Assembly: GCF_021729145.1 (NCBI RefSeq)
Contig: NZ_JAJSLW010000004.1
Span: 306,453-370,452, forward strand
Origin: Membranihabitans maritimus
GTDB taxonomy: Bacteria; Bacteroidota; Bacteroidia; Chitinophagales; Saprospiraceae
Reading direction: 5' to 3'
Length of the DNA: 64,000 nt
Position numbers and translations under genes: made by a program. Every line of letters starts with the position of its first letter. Position 1 is the first letter of the stretch. A model generated the notes under the pieces. That model made no database searches. It worked only from the letters and a program-made list of their open reading frames with translations, and was not told the origin of the DNA. Positions 36,388 through 45,010 of this stretch are shown here, piece by piece.

Positions 36388-37032
36388 ATGAAAATTGACT
36401 ACTGGCATAAATTCGAACATGGGGGTATATATCACATATACAATAAAACCATATCCGGCCGGCTCCTATTCAAAGAACATAATGACTACCAAAGATTTTT
36501 AACTAAATTTCTCGACTACTTCGGCCCCTATATTTTGCTTTACGCCTATTGTCTAATACCGAATCATTTCCACTTTCTATTTAAAGTGCGAAAAATCAAT
36601 AACATAGACAGAAATATATTGAAATTTGAACAAACGAAGCAGGCAGAGCTTTTTTTGAATAATCAATCCTCCGTAAATAAACTCCTGCAAGATCAAATGC
36701 GTCGATTTTTTAGCTCTATCTCACTGTATTTAAATAGAAAATACCAGATTAAAGGCTCTCTATTCCTTGAGAGAACGAAAAGATTGGTTGTCACTTCGGA
36801 AGAGGATACAATAAATAAACTTTGTTATGTACACCATAATCCTATTCACCATGGATTGGTCTCAGAGTATGCTGACTGGAAATATTCTTCATATAATGAC
36901 TACATTGCCAGAAAGCAAAGGGTAGCGTGGCAAGATGTTTTTTCACTGTTGGAAACACAAAACACAAAAAATGGAGAACCGGAATTTTTTAAAGTACATG
37001 ATTTATTTAAAAGAGATTATGATGGTATATAG
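36388..37032 (+). CDS. REP-associated tyrosine transposase RAYT-1 (Y1/HUH)
   Basis: 214 residues from ATG 36388; the frame extends to 36124 but that part is repeat DNA. The HUH metal-binding motif is NHFHFLF (His60 and His62). The likely nucleophile is Tyr147 in KLCYVHHNPIHHGLV, followed by WKYSSYNDYI. This is the single-domain RAYT architecture related to IS200/IS605 transposases. Such enzymes nick and move REP sequences as single strands. Both flanks carry the same 73-bp repeat, and the right copy begins within its stop codon. It is intact and may be active. Confidence 0.9.
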   Translation: MKIDYWHKFEHGGIYHIYNKTISGRLLFKEHNDYQRFLTKFLDYFGPYILLYAYCLIPNHFHFLFKVRKINNIDRNILKFEQTKQAELFLNNQSSVNKLLQDQMRRFFSSISLYLNRKYQIKGSLFLERTKRLVVTSEEDTINKLCYVHHNPIHHGLVSEYADWKYSSYNDYIARKQRVAWQDVFSLLETQNTKNGEPEFFKVHDLFKRDYDGI

Positions 37033-37226
37033 CTATATGGCTCACCAGGCTTCCCTCCCGCTCGTCCATAAAGGGATCGCTAAGCCGCGATCAGGCTTTC
37101 GAGCAAAGACCGGGTTTGGTGAGCCCTAATGGTCCTCCAAAATACACGGCTCACCAACCCTGTCCATGCGCCATCCACTTACGCGGGTTAGCAATCCTCT
37201 GCACAACAAATCGTCTCAAAGGGATC
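37032..37226. repeat. Right flanking repeat of RAYT-1
   Basis: Bases 37032-37104 repeat 36139-36211 exactly, and 37143-37226 matches the second left block. A 38-bp insert (37105-37142) not present on the left holds GGGTTTGGTGAGCC, which is nearly the reverse complement of CGGCTCACCAACCC at 37147-37160, so this side can form an extra hairpin. About 110 bp without recognisable features then lead to the second flippase gene. Confidence 0.8.
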
Positions 37227-37338
37227 CCATCCCCAGAGAATCCTTTGGATCGAGCCAACCCCGGCCACACCCCAACTATTTGCGAGGCCTGCTGACTACA
37301 GAAAATATTCTAAAAAAATTCTACATTAGCCGATATAT

Positions 37339-38793
37339 ATGTCACTGAAAGAAAAAACGCTCTCCGGTCTTTTCTGGACCTTTGCAGAACAGTTTAGTTC
37401 ACGGGGGATCGGGTTTGTGGTATCTATTATCCTGGCTCGGATACTACTACCTGAAGAATTTGGGGTTATTGGGATGATCGCTGTATTTATGGCTATTGGG
37501 AATATGCTGGTCGATGCGGGGATGACCCAGTCACTGATCCGCACACCCAATCCTGACCAAAAAGACTTTTCTTCAGTCTTTTTCATTAATATAGTGGTAT
37601 CATTCTTTGTCTACGGTCTATTATATGCCACAGCACCTTTGATTGTCAGTTTTTACGACAAAGAAATCCTGACACCCGATATTATCCGGGTTTATACTAT
37701 TTCGATCATCATCCGGTCTTTTTCCAGTATTCAGATCACGCGGATGACCAAAGAAATGAATTTTAGGATACAAATGATTATACAGATCCCTTCGCTGGTC
37801 ATAAGCGGCATTGTGGGTATCGTATTGGCGGTAATGGGATGGGGTGTATGGTCATTAGTCTATATGAACCTTGTTCAGGCCCTTGTTTCCACGGTGCAAT
37901 ATTGGATATATACGGGTTGGCGACCAAGTTGGGTAATTGATAAAAAAAGGCTTACAGAGCATTTTAATTTCGGATATAAATTGACTATTACCGGGCTATT
38001 AAGTGCCATTTTTAATAATGTCTACCCGATTGTTATCGGAAAATATTTTACAGCTTCGCAGGTAGGGTTTTATACCAGGGCAGACACCATGCAAAAATAT
38101 CCAGTGCGAACGCTATCCACTGCTCTTAATAAAGTAACATATCCGATGTTTGCCAGTATTCAGGACGATGATGCCAAACTCAAAATAGTTTATAAAAAAT
38201 TAATGCAACAAGTCCTGTTTTGGATCACCCCTGCACTCACTATTGCATTTGTGTTAGCGGAACCGATGTTTCGATTTTTACTCACCGAAAAATGGGTTCC
38301 GGCCGTTCCTTATTTTCAGATATTATGTGCCCTTGGGATCCTATACCCTATCCATTTATATAATCTCAATATTTTGAAGGTTAAAGGACGTTCGGATCTA
38401 ATGCTTCGTTTGTCACTCATCAAAAAAAGTATCAACATTATCAGTATCATCATTGCCATTCCAATGGGGATATTTGCTTTGTTATATTTTCAGGTCCTCA
38501 ATTCTATATTTGCTTTTGTAATAAACAGCTATTACAGTGGTAAATTCATTAACTATAACACCATCGATCAGATAAAAGATATCATACCGGTAATACTCCG
38601 GGCGTTTATAGTGGGTTTTACTACCTATTTAATTGGATATGTGATATTTGACTTTACTCAATTCAATGATTTTGTCCAATTAATAGTATTGGGTTCAATT
38701 TATACGTTACAATATATCGGGTTGAATTTATTGCAAAGTAATACCCCTATGCACGAATTTCATCAATTGGTAATTAAAAGGAAATTTACGTAA
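37339..38793 (+). CDS. Lipopolysaccharide/O-unit flippase (second Wzx-type, MOP superfamily)
   Basis: 484 residues, about 14 membrane segments. The N-terminal SLKEKTLSGLFWTFAEQFSS and ILARILLPEEFGVIGMIAVF are typical of the WzxC/TuaB-like branch of polysaccharide flippases. It differs clearly from the flippase at 30511. It starts the block of sulfotransferase genes, with only 1 bp between its stop and the next start. It probably exports lipid-linked units. Confidence 0.9.
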   Translation: MSLKEKTLSGLFWTFAEQFSSRGIGFVVSIILARILLPEEFGVIGMIAVFMAIGNMLVDAGMTQSLIRTPNPDQKDFSSVFFINIVVSFFVYGLLYATAPLIVSFYDKEILTPDIIRVYTISIIIRSFSSIQITRMTKEMNFRIQMIIQIPSLVISGIVGIVLAVMGWGVWSLVYMNLVQALVSTVQYWIYTGWRPSWVIDKKRLTEHFNFGYKLTITGLLSAIFNNVYPIVIGKYFTASQVGFYTRADTMQKYPVRTLSTALNKVTYPMFASIQDDDAKLKIVYKKLMQQVLFWITPALTIAFVLAEPMFRFLLTEKWVPAVPYFQILCALGILYPIHLYNLNILKVKGRSDLMLRLSLIKKSINIISIIIAIPMGIFALLYFQVLNSIFAFVINSYYSGKFINYNTIDQIKDIIPVILRAFIVGFTTYLIGYVIFDFTQFNDFVQLIVLGSIYTLQYIGLNLLQSNTPMHEFHQLVIKRKFT

Positions 38794-38794
38794 A

Positions 38795-39631
38795 ATGATA
38801 ATCACAGACCAATTTGTCATGCTCAATTTGCCCAAAACGGGTAGTACCTATGCTCGAAAATGTATAAAAGACATTTATAGTAAAAGATTTAAAAAATTAC
38901 CCTTAAAACATAAAATTTCAATTTGGACAAATTCAAAGCCGCCTCTTTTCCAGGATTACTTAGTAGAAAACATCAAGGTAAAAACCAATGTTGGTAATAA
39001 AGGGGTTATTGACCAGCACGGCACCTATGAACAAATTCCAAATGAACATAAACAAAAAAAAATATTCTCTATTGTCCGCAATCCGGTCAGTGCCTATCTT
39101 TCCCGATATGACTGGGAAAGCTGGGTGAGGAATCCACCCTGCCCCATGGAAATCATCAAAAATGCGTTTTCCCATTACCCGGACTTGACTTTCACCGAAT
39201 ACCTCCATTTGGTCGATATGGCCGTCCCTTATTTCGTAGGCCATGAAGTCAGAAATACGGATATAGGGATCCTAAGTATCCAATTTATACAAATGTTTTT
39301 CAAAAACCCCGACGAGGTTATTCGAAACCTTTCTGATGAATACATTAACTCCGAAAAGGTCTTTGATGACTTTGCTGGAATTCATTTTCTCCGCCAGGAA
39401 AACCTCAATACTGATTTAAAAGAATTTCTTTCCCAAATGAATTTTACGGAACAGGAATTGAGTGTAATAGACGGACAAAAAAAGGTGAATGTATCCAAAA
39501 GGAAGTCCCCTGACCGCAGTCAGCTACTGACCCCGGAGATCATTGAAAGGATCAATAAGAAAGAAAAGATCATTTATCGAATTCTCGAACGTCAGGGAAT
39601 TGTCTACGAGAAGTTTATGGAGAAATTATAA
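38795..39631 (+). CDS. Sulfotransferase 1
   Basis: 278 residues. The 5'-phosphosulfate loop is LPKTGSTYARKCI near the N-terminus. The 3'-phosphate-binding strand and loop is IFSIVRNPVSAYLSRYDWES. Both are needed for PAPS binding and are intact. No membrane segment is seen, so it acts in the cytosol, probably on a lipid-linked or nucleotide-activated sugar. It directly follows the flippase gene. The downstream DNA begins the AAACCTTSAAGGTTT repeat region. Confidence 0.82.
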   Translation: MIITDQFVMLNLPKTGSTYARKCIKDIYSKRFKKLPLKHKISIWTNSKPPLFQDYLVENIKVKTNVGNKGVIDQHGTYEQIPNEHKQKKIFSIVRNPVSAYLSRYDWESWVRNPPCPMEIIKNAFSHYPDLTFTEYLHLVDMAVPYFVGHEVRNTDIGILSIQFIQMFFKNPDEVIRNLSDEYINSEKVFDDFAGIHFLRQENLNTDLKEFLSQMNFTEQELSVIDGQKKVNVSKRKSPDRSQLLTPEIIERINKKEKIIYRILERQGIVYEKFMEKL

Positions 39632-39736
39632 GCATTTGGAAACAGCAGGAATCTTCAGGTGTTCACGTTGTTCCTTTACAATTGCCAAAATAAAAATATG
39701 GGTATCTTGTTTAATCCGTAATTTTAACAGATGTGA

Positions 39737-39828
39737 AAACCTTGAAGGTTTAGATCATTTTTATTTCTGATAGTAGGGTATCAACTTCATTTGCTCTGGT
39801 TAATACCACTCAGAAACCTTCAAGGTTT
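39737..39828. repeat. REP-2 pair (AAACCTTSAAGGTTT), array 1
   Basis: Two 15-bp near-perfect palindromes: AAACCTTGAAGGTTT at 39737-39751 and its complement AAACCTTCAAGGTTT at 39814-39828, 77 bp apart. The opposite orientation of the central base makes this a head-to-head pair. It lies in the 391-bp gap between two sulfotransferase genes; no gene was found in that gap. Confidence 0.85.
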
Positions 39829-40022
39829 AAGTGTATCGTAATCCAGAATCGGTGAATTTCAGTATCGGGAGAAAAGGAAAAGAATCTATGGACCATTGCA
39901 TTTGACAACGAGACAAATGTTAAGACCTTTGGTCACTTCAATACATTTGAAAATCGGACGTTTATTCTTTTGTTCAAGTTTGCAAACTTTCTAAGCCCCA
40001 CTTACTAAATAATTAAAGGTAG

Positions 40023-40718
40023 ATGGAAATTTTAGGTGTAAAACAAACTTTAAAGGAACAAATTATTAATCCCATCCGGGTTTATAACAAGCGGAAGATA
40101 TTTTGCATTGGCAGGAATAAAACAGGAACGACCTCCCTGGCCGCAGAGTTCAGAAAACACGGCTTTATAGTTGGGAACCAACGCCGTGCGGAAAAGATGG
40201 TTGACCACTATGTCGAAAAGGAATTTGATCCAATTATCCGTTACTGCCGGTCTGCCCAGGTTTTCCAGGATGCTCCTTTTTCCTGGCCGGAAACCTATAA
40301 ATACCTGGATGCAGCCTACCCGGACAGCTTGTTTATTCTGACCGTGCGTGATAGCCCCGAACAATGGTACCGGTCTATTACCCGGTTTCACGCTAAGCTA
40401 TTCGGAAAAGGAGAAATTCCTACTGCAAAGGATCTGAAAAAAGCAAAATATATACGCCCCGGTTGGATGTGGAAGGTCAACAGGGCCCACTATAAGACAC
40501 CCGAAGATGATCCCTATAATAAGGAGATCCTGCTGCAACAGTATCTAAAGCACAACCGGGAAGTAAAAAACCACTTTGGAGATCGCGACAATTTTATGGT
40601 CCTGAACTTAAAAAAAGAAAACGCCTACAGCCGGTTTTGCCGCTTTATAGGTGTAAAAAAGACCCGGGATAACTTTCCGTGGAAGAATAAGACCACTGAA
40701 GTGGAAGTCAGAAATTAA
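40023..40718 (+). CDS. Sulfotransferase 2
   Basis: 231 residues. The PAPS loop is IFCIGRNKTGTTSLAAEF at about residues 25-42. A second binding segment is seen at LFILTVRDSPEQWYRSITRF. The length and motifs fit the short bacterial sulfotransferase group. It is an isolated gene with REP-2 repeats on both sides (39737-39828 and 40739-41180), so this segment could have been moved or shuffled through the repeats. Confidence 0.82.
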   Translation: MEILGVKQTLKEQIINPIRVYNKRKIFCIGRNKTGTTSLAAEFRKHGFIVGNQRRAEKMVDHYVEKEFDPIIRYCRSAQVFQDAPFSWPETYKYLDAAYPDSLFILTVRDSPEQWYRSITRFHAKLFGKGEIPTAKDLKKAKYIRPGWMWKVNRAHYKTPEDDPYNKEILLQQYLKHNREVKNHFGDRDNFMVLNLKKENAYSRFCRFIGVKKTRDNFPWKNKTTEVEVRN

Positions 40719-40738
40719 TAAGGCATCCAAAACGGGAC

Positions 40739-41180
40739 TAACCTTCAAAGGTTTTAATGAATTCTATTTCAACCAATTATTTTCTTTACACAAAAAGTTG
40801 GAAACCTTGAAGGTTTACCAATAACTCAATTATTGACGAATTCAAATTAGATAAATCATAGAAAACTTCAAGGTTTAGATGACCTTTAATTGCGATTAGT
40901 TTACCATCTTAAATTTGATACACAAACCAACTCAGAAACCTTGAAGGTTTAAATAAATCTTATTTCAGGCAAGTAATTTCTTTACGTAAAAAAACTCAGA
41001 AACCTTGAAGTATACCTTTCGAGGTTTGACAATAACACATTTGATGATAAATTCTGATTATTTAAATCAAAACAGAATTTGAATGGCATAGAAACCTTCA
41101 AGGTTTAAATGACTCCCGTTTCAAGCAACGAATAATTTTATACCTTGTCACTCAAGCTACATCAGAAACCTTGAAGGTTT
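40739..41180. repeat. REP-2 array 2, upstream of RAYT-2
   Basis: Seven members: 40739-40754 (one extra base), 40802-40816, 40862-40876 (one mismatch), 40936-40950, 41000-41027 (interrupted), 41092-41106 and 41166-41180. Several are preceded by CTCAGAAACC or CATCAGAAACC. Spacing is mostly 60-74 bp. The last ends 16 bp before the RAYT-2 start. The 478-bp gap holds no gene. Confidence 0.88.
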
Positions 41181-41196
41181 AAGACATTAATAAAAA

Positions 41197-41802
41197 ATGA
41201 ATTTCGACGACACATTTTATTCGGATTCTATTTACCATATTTGGTCTCACGCCAATGGGACTGAAAATTTATTTCGAGAAGTCAAAAATTATAATTTTTT
41301 TAAGGATAAGTATTGGAAATTTATTGGCCCAATTGCTCATACTTTTGGTTATTGTCTACTACCCAATCATTTTCATTTACTAATCAAGACAAAGTCGCTT
41401 AAGGAGATGAATCATAATATAAAAAACATTTCTTTTGAAGAATCAAATGTAAACCAACACATGCGCCAAAAATTTAGTAATTTACTAAATTCATATACCA
41501 AATCCTATAATCGACTGTACAAAAGAAAAGGAAGTTTATTTATCCCACGATTTAAGAGAAAACTAATAGATACGGAAGAATACTTTACAAAAATCATTTT
41601 ATATATCCACAGTAATCCAGTTCATCACCACTTAGTCAAAAGTATAGATGATTGGGCATACAGTTCCTGGTATGCCTATGCATATGACAAGGAAGATATT
41701 GTCTACAAGGAGGAGGTCTTAAAATGGTTTGGAGGGAAAAATTTTCTAGTAAAAGCGCACCAAGATATAAACATTAATTATGAAAATTTTTATACGACAT
41801 AA
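41197..41802 (+). CDS. REP-associated tyrosine transposase RAYT-2 (Y1/HUH)
   Basis: 201 residues. The HUH motif is NHFHLLIK (His58, His60) and the likely nucleophile Tyr136 lies in ILYIHSNPVHHHLVK. WAYSSWYAYAYDKED follows. It is clearly related to RAYT-1 in fold and motif order but is not a close copy. Its flanks hold a different palindrome family, AAACCTTSAAGGTTT, from 16 bp before the start to 1 bp after the stop. That one-to-one match between transposase and repeat type is expected for RAYT/REP systems. Confidence 0.9.
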   Translation: MNFDDTFYSDSIYHIWSHANGTENLFREVKNYNFFKDKYWKFIGPIAHTFGYCLLPNHFHLLIKTKSLKEMNHNIKNISFEESNVNQHMRQKFSNLLNSYTKSYNRLYKRKGSLFIPRFKRKLIDTEEYFTKIILYIHSNPVHHHLVKSIDDWAYSSWYAYAYDKEDIVYKEEVLKWFGGKNFLVKAHQDININYENFYTT

Positions 41803-42211
41803 AAACCTTGAAGGTTTCTGATTTAACTTTTGAAACAGAATTAGATTACACGCATTACTTTGATTTACAAATATTTAAACCTTCAAGGTTTGACTATATT
41901 AAAATGGAAATCGATATATAAAAATGCAAATAGTCCTATAATTGTAATCTCGGTGGTAACTTTCAAAGTTTAAATAACTTTAATTCCCGTACTATGGATT
42001 CTCTGCATTTCACCTGCTTAACACACCTCACAAACTTTGAAGGTCTAAAAGGCCCGCAACGAATAAATTTAAACTCACCGTACAAACCATCTCAGAAATC
42101 CCAACGAGGTAAACCTAGATAGAAACCTTCAAGGTTTAGAAGACTTCAATTACTAGTAGTAAAATCCCTTCATTTCGTCTACTCAACACGACTCAAAAAC
42201 CTTGAAGGTTT
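41803..42211. repeat. REP-2 array 3, downstream of RAYT-2
   Basis: Members at 41803-41817 (touching the RAYT-2 stop), 41877-41891, 41957-41971 (degenerate), 42033-42047 (degenerate), 42123-42137 and 42197-42211. The well-kept ones form opposed pairs exactly 74 bp apart (41803/41877 and 42123/42197). The 469-bp gap up to the aminotransferase gene holds no other feature. Confidence 0.88.
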
Positions 42212-42271
42212 AACATACTGAAAAAACTTTATCTTCGTTTTCTTACTGTTATACAAATCAAGTACAAATAC

Positions 42272-43354
42272 ATGATCCCAGTCACGCGTCCCTACTTACC
42301 GGACAAAGATAAATACAAGTCCTACATTGATCAGATCTACCAACGAAATTGGTTGACGAATAATGGCCCATTGGTTAATGAACTGGAACTGGAGCTAAAG
42401 AACAGGGAGCAATTAAAACATCTCCTTTTTGTAAGCAATGGTACGATCGCACTTCAATTGGCTATCAAAGCACTTGAATTGTCAGGAGAGATCATTACGA
42501 CTCCTTTTTCTTTTATCGCGACCACCAGTAGTATCGTCTGGGAGGGTTGTAAGCCGGTCTTTGTAGACATTGAGGAACAAACGCTCAATATAGACCCCGG
42601 AAAAATAGAAGCTGCCATTTCAGATCGGACTTCAGCCATATTGGCTACCCATGTCTATGGGAATCCTTGTGATATAGAAGCCATACAAGACATTGCCGAC
42701 CGACATAATCTCAAAGTTATTTACGATGCGGCCCATTGCTTTGGTGTACAATACAAGGGTAGCTCCATTTTTGAATACGGGGATATATCTACCTGCAGTT
42801 TTCACGCCACCAAACTATTCCACACCGTGGAAGGTGGTATGGTAGTCACTAAAGATCCTGCCTTACTCAAAAAAATGGCTTATATGCGAAATTTTGGTTT
42901 TGCCGGTCCGGAAGCGTTCGCCGAACTGGGTATCAATGGTAAAAACTCAGAATTCCATGCAGCTATGGGGCTTTGTGTTCTACCGGATATAGATAAGATC
43001 ATTCAAAAAAGAATTGAACTCTGTCAATATTACAACTCCAAATTAACAAAAGCAAAGGTAAGGCGACCGGTCTGGCATCCTGAAGCCACATACACCGGCG
43101 CTTATTATCCTGTTGTCTTTGATGATCCGACCCTGATGCATTTGTGTATTAAAGCCCTCGAAGCAGCTAAAATCTACCCGAGAAGGTATTTTTTTCCGGC
43201 ATTGTCTTCTTCACTGCCATTTCTTGACCGGATTAAATTGAAAATAACCGATAAAATTTGTCAAAAGGTATTGTGTTTACCTTTATTCTACGACATTAGC
43301 AAAGAAGAAATTGACATGATTGTCCGGATAATTTTGAGGACTCAAAACAATTAA
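42272..43354 (+). CDS. DegT/DnrJ/EryC1 aminotransferase, VioA-like
   Basis: 360 residues. It opens MIPVTRPYLPDKDKYKSYI with RNWLTNNGPLVNELE, a start typical of VioA-type dTDP-4-keto-6-deoxyglucose aminotransferases. SNGTIALQLAIKAL, the PLP-pairing aspartate in VIYDAAHCFG, and the PLP lysine in SFHATKLFHTVEGG are present. It probably makes dTDP-4-amino-4,6-dideoxyglucose (viosamine) from the RmlB product. A WbpE or FdtB/QdtB-type role (3-amino sugar) is an alternative. It starts the amino-sugar/acyl module, just after the REP array. Confidence 0.85.
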   Translation: MIPVTRPYLPDKDKYKSYIDQIYQRNWLTNNGPLVNELELELKNREQLKHLLFVSNGTIALQLAIKALELSGEIITTPFSFIATTSSIVWEGCKPVFVDIEEQTLNIDPGKIEAAISDRTSAILATHVYGNPCDIEAIQDIADRHNLKVIYDAAHCFGVQYKGSSIFEYGDISTCSFHATKLFHTVEGGMVVTKDPALLKKMAYMRNFGFAGPEAFAELGINGKNSEFHAAMGLCVLPDIDKIIQKRIELCQYYNSKLTKAKVRRPVWHPEATYTGAYYPVVFDDPTLMHLCIKALEAAKIYPRRYFFPALSSSLPFLDRIKLKITDKICQKVLCLPLFYDISKEEIDMIVRIILRTQNN

Positions 43355-43359
43355 TACTT

Positions 43360-44061
43360 ATGCGAATAGCTGTCATGCAGCCATATATCTTCCCTTACAT
43401 TGGATATTTTCAATTGATTAACTCAGTAGACAAATTTGTATTTTATGATGACGTAGATTTTATAAAACAAGGGTGGGTAAACAGGAATAATATTTTGGTA
43501 AACGGTCAAAAATTCCAATTTACGATCCCTGTAAAAAATATTAGCTCTAATAACTCAATTGCAAATACACAAATTGACTGGTCAAGTAAATTGCTAAAAA
43601 AATTTATAAAAACACTAAAACAAAGCTATAAAAAAGCTCCGTATTATGAGAGGACAATGGAAATTGTAGAGCAATCTTTTGACCAGAAACCTGATACGAT
43701 TTCTAATTTATGTGCAAACAGTACTAATTTAATATCCGAATTCTTAGAATTAAAGACCAAATTTGAATTGTCTTCAGAAAAATATAATCAATCCTTAGGG
43801 TATGAAAAAGAAGAAAGATTAATTTCTATTTGTGAATTAAACAGCGCAAATATTTACATCAACCCAATTGGAGGTCAAGAACTTTATGAAAAAGAATATT
43901 TTAGACAAAAAAATATTACGCTATATTTTTTAAAATCTAAAGGTCCTAAATATACCCAATTCGGAAGCGAATTTATTTCAGGACTAAGTATAATTGACAT
44001 ATTGATGTTTAATGAAAAAAAACAAGTTCAATCGTACCTTACTAATTATGATTTGATATGA
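43360..44061 (+). CDS. WbqC-family protein
   Basis: 233 residues. It starts MRIAVMQPYIFPYIGYFQLI, the WbqC family signature, followed by FVFYDDVDFIKQGWVNRNNI and the late YINPIGGQELYEKEYF. WbqC-like proteins are found in O-antigen clusters next to aminodeoxy-sugar aminotransferases; their reaction is not settled. It lies 5 bp after the VioA-like gene and overlaps the next gene by 4 bp, so the three are translationally linked. Confidence 0.88.
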   Translation: MRIAVMQPYIFPYIGYFQLINSVDKFVFYDDVDFIKQGWVNRNNILVNGQKFQFTIPVKNISSNNSIANTQIDWSSKLLKKFIKTLKQSYKKAPYYERTMEIVEQSFDQKPDTISNLCANSTNLISEFLELKTKFELSSEKYNQSLGYEKEERLISICELNSANIYINPIGGQELYEKEYFRQKNITLYFLKSKGPKYTQFGSEFISGLSIIDILMFNEKKQVQSYLTNYDLI

Positions 44062-45008
44062 AACCAATAGGCGGTTTTTTTGAATTGGAACTCCCAATTA
44101 AGAAAGAATTCCATAAACATGCAATAAGGTTGAATTCAGCAAGAAATTGTTTTTGGCAATTTTTAAATGTTAAAAAACCCAATAAAGTTTATTTACCTCT
44201 TTTCACTTGTGATGCAGTTATCAATCCACTAGTAGATCTCAATATTGAATATGAATTTTATAAAATTGATAGTAATCTTGATCCTAATTTCGATTTTGAA
44301 AAATTAGATTTTCATGATTTATTTGTCTACAATAATTATATGGGATTAAAGGATAAAACGATTGAATATTTAAAAAATAAATTGGACTGTAATCTTATTA
44401 TTGACAATGCACAATCATTTTTTTCTAGGTGCACTTCTGCAAAAACTCCAGCTTTTTATTCTCCACGAAAATTTTTTGGCGTACCAGATGGTGGATATCT
44501 ATATGGTATTAAAAAAAATGATATGGGATATTTGGAGAAACAAGTTGTGTACGATAAGATGATTCATTTATTAAAACGTATTGACATCTCACCTGAAACG
44601 GCATATCCTGAATTTATAAGAAGTGAAGAATATTTCGATAAATTACCAGTAAGGAAAATGTCTGACTTTACCAAAAGAATCCTCAATTCTATAAATTACA
44701 ATTCTGTAAAAAAGAAGAGAAGAGAGAACTTTGAATATCTTCATGAAAATCTTTTTAAATATAATGATTTTCCGGACTTATGGGATTCTATTCAAGTTCC
44801 GCTGAGTTATCCTATTTACATTAAAAGTAAGAAAATTCATCAAAAATTACTTGATAAAAAAATTTATACTCCTAAATACTGGCCAAATGTTACAAGATGG
44901 GCAAATAAAAATACAATAGAGTACGACTACTCCTCAAATCTTCTTCACCTTCCAATAGACCAAAGATATAGACCTGAAGATTTATCGAGAATTGTTAAAA
45001 TTATTTAG
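44058..45008 (+). CDS. Aminotransferase-fold protein paired with WbqC
   Basis: 316 residues. No catalytic family name is certain. The pattern is that of a shortened DegT-like fold: RLNSARNCFWQFL, then VYLPLFTCDAV, LIIDNAQSFFS (aspartate near PLP) and FYSPRKFFGVPDGGYLY, where Lys is in the PLP-lysine position. It is shorter than normal DegT enzymes (about 360-400). It overlaps the WbqC gene by 4 bp and is 2 bp from the sulfotransferase gene. It is AT-rich, like the following genes. Confidence 0.75.
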   Translation: MKPIGGFFELELPIKKEFHKHAIRLNSARNCFWQFLNVKKPNKVYLPLFTCDAVINPLVDLNIEYEFYKIDSNLDPNFDFEKLDFHDLFVYNNYMGLKDKTIEYLKNKLDCNLIIDNAQSFFSRCTSAKTPAFYSPRKFFGVPDGGYLYGIKKNDMGYLEKQVVYDKMIHLLKRIDISPETAYPEFIRSEEYFDKLPVRKMSDFTKRILNSINYNSVKKKRRENFEYLHENLFKYNDFPDLWDSIQVPLSYPIYIKSKKIHQKLLDKKIYTPKYWPNVTRWANKNTIEYDYSSNLLHLPIDQRYRPEDLSRIVKII

Positions 45009-45010
45009 AT

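Noticed and set aside
39543..39770. 75-codon frame overlapping the end of sulfotransferase 1
   Set aside because: It is out of frame with the sulfotransferase, runs into a REP-2 palindrome and has no protein-like pattern.
39737..42211. Regular short palindromic repeats that could suggest a CRISPR array
   Set aside because: The repeats are only 15 bp, self-complementary, alternate in orientation, vary in spacing (60-90 bp), degenerate freely, and flank a RAYT gene. No cas gene is present. This is a REP/BIME field.
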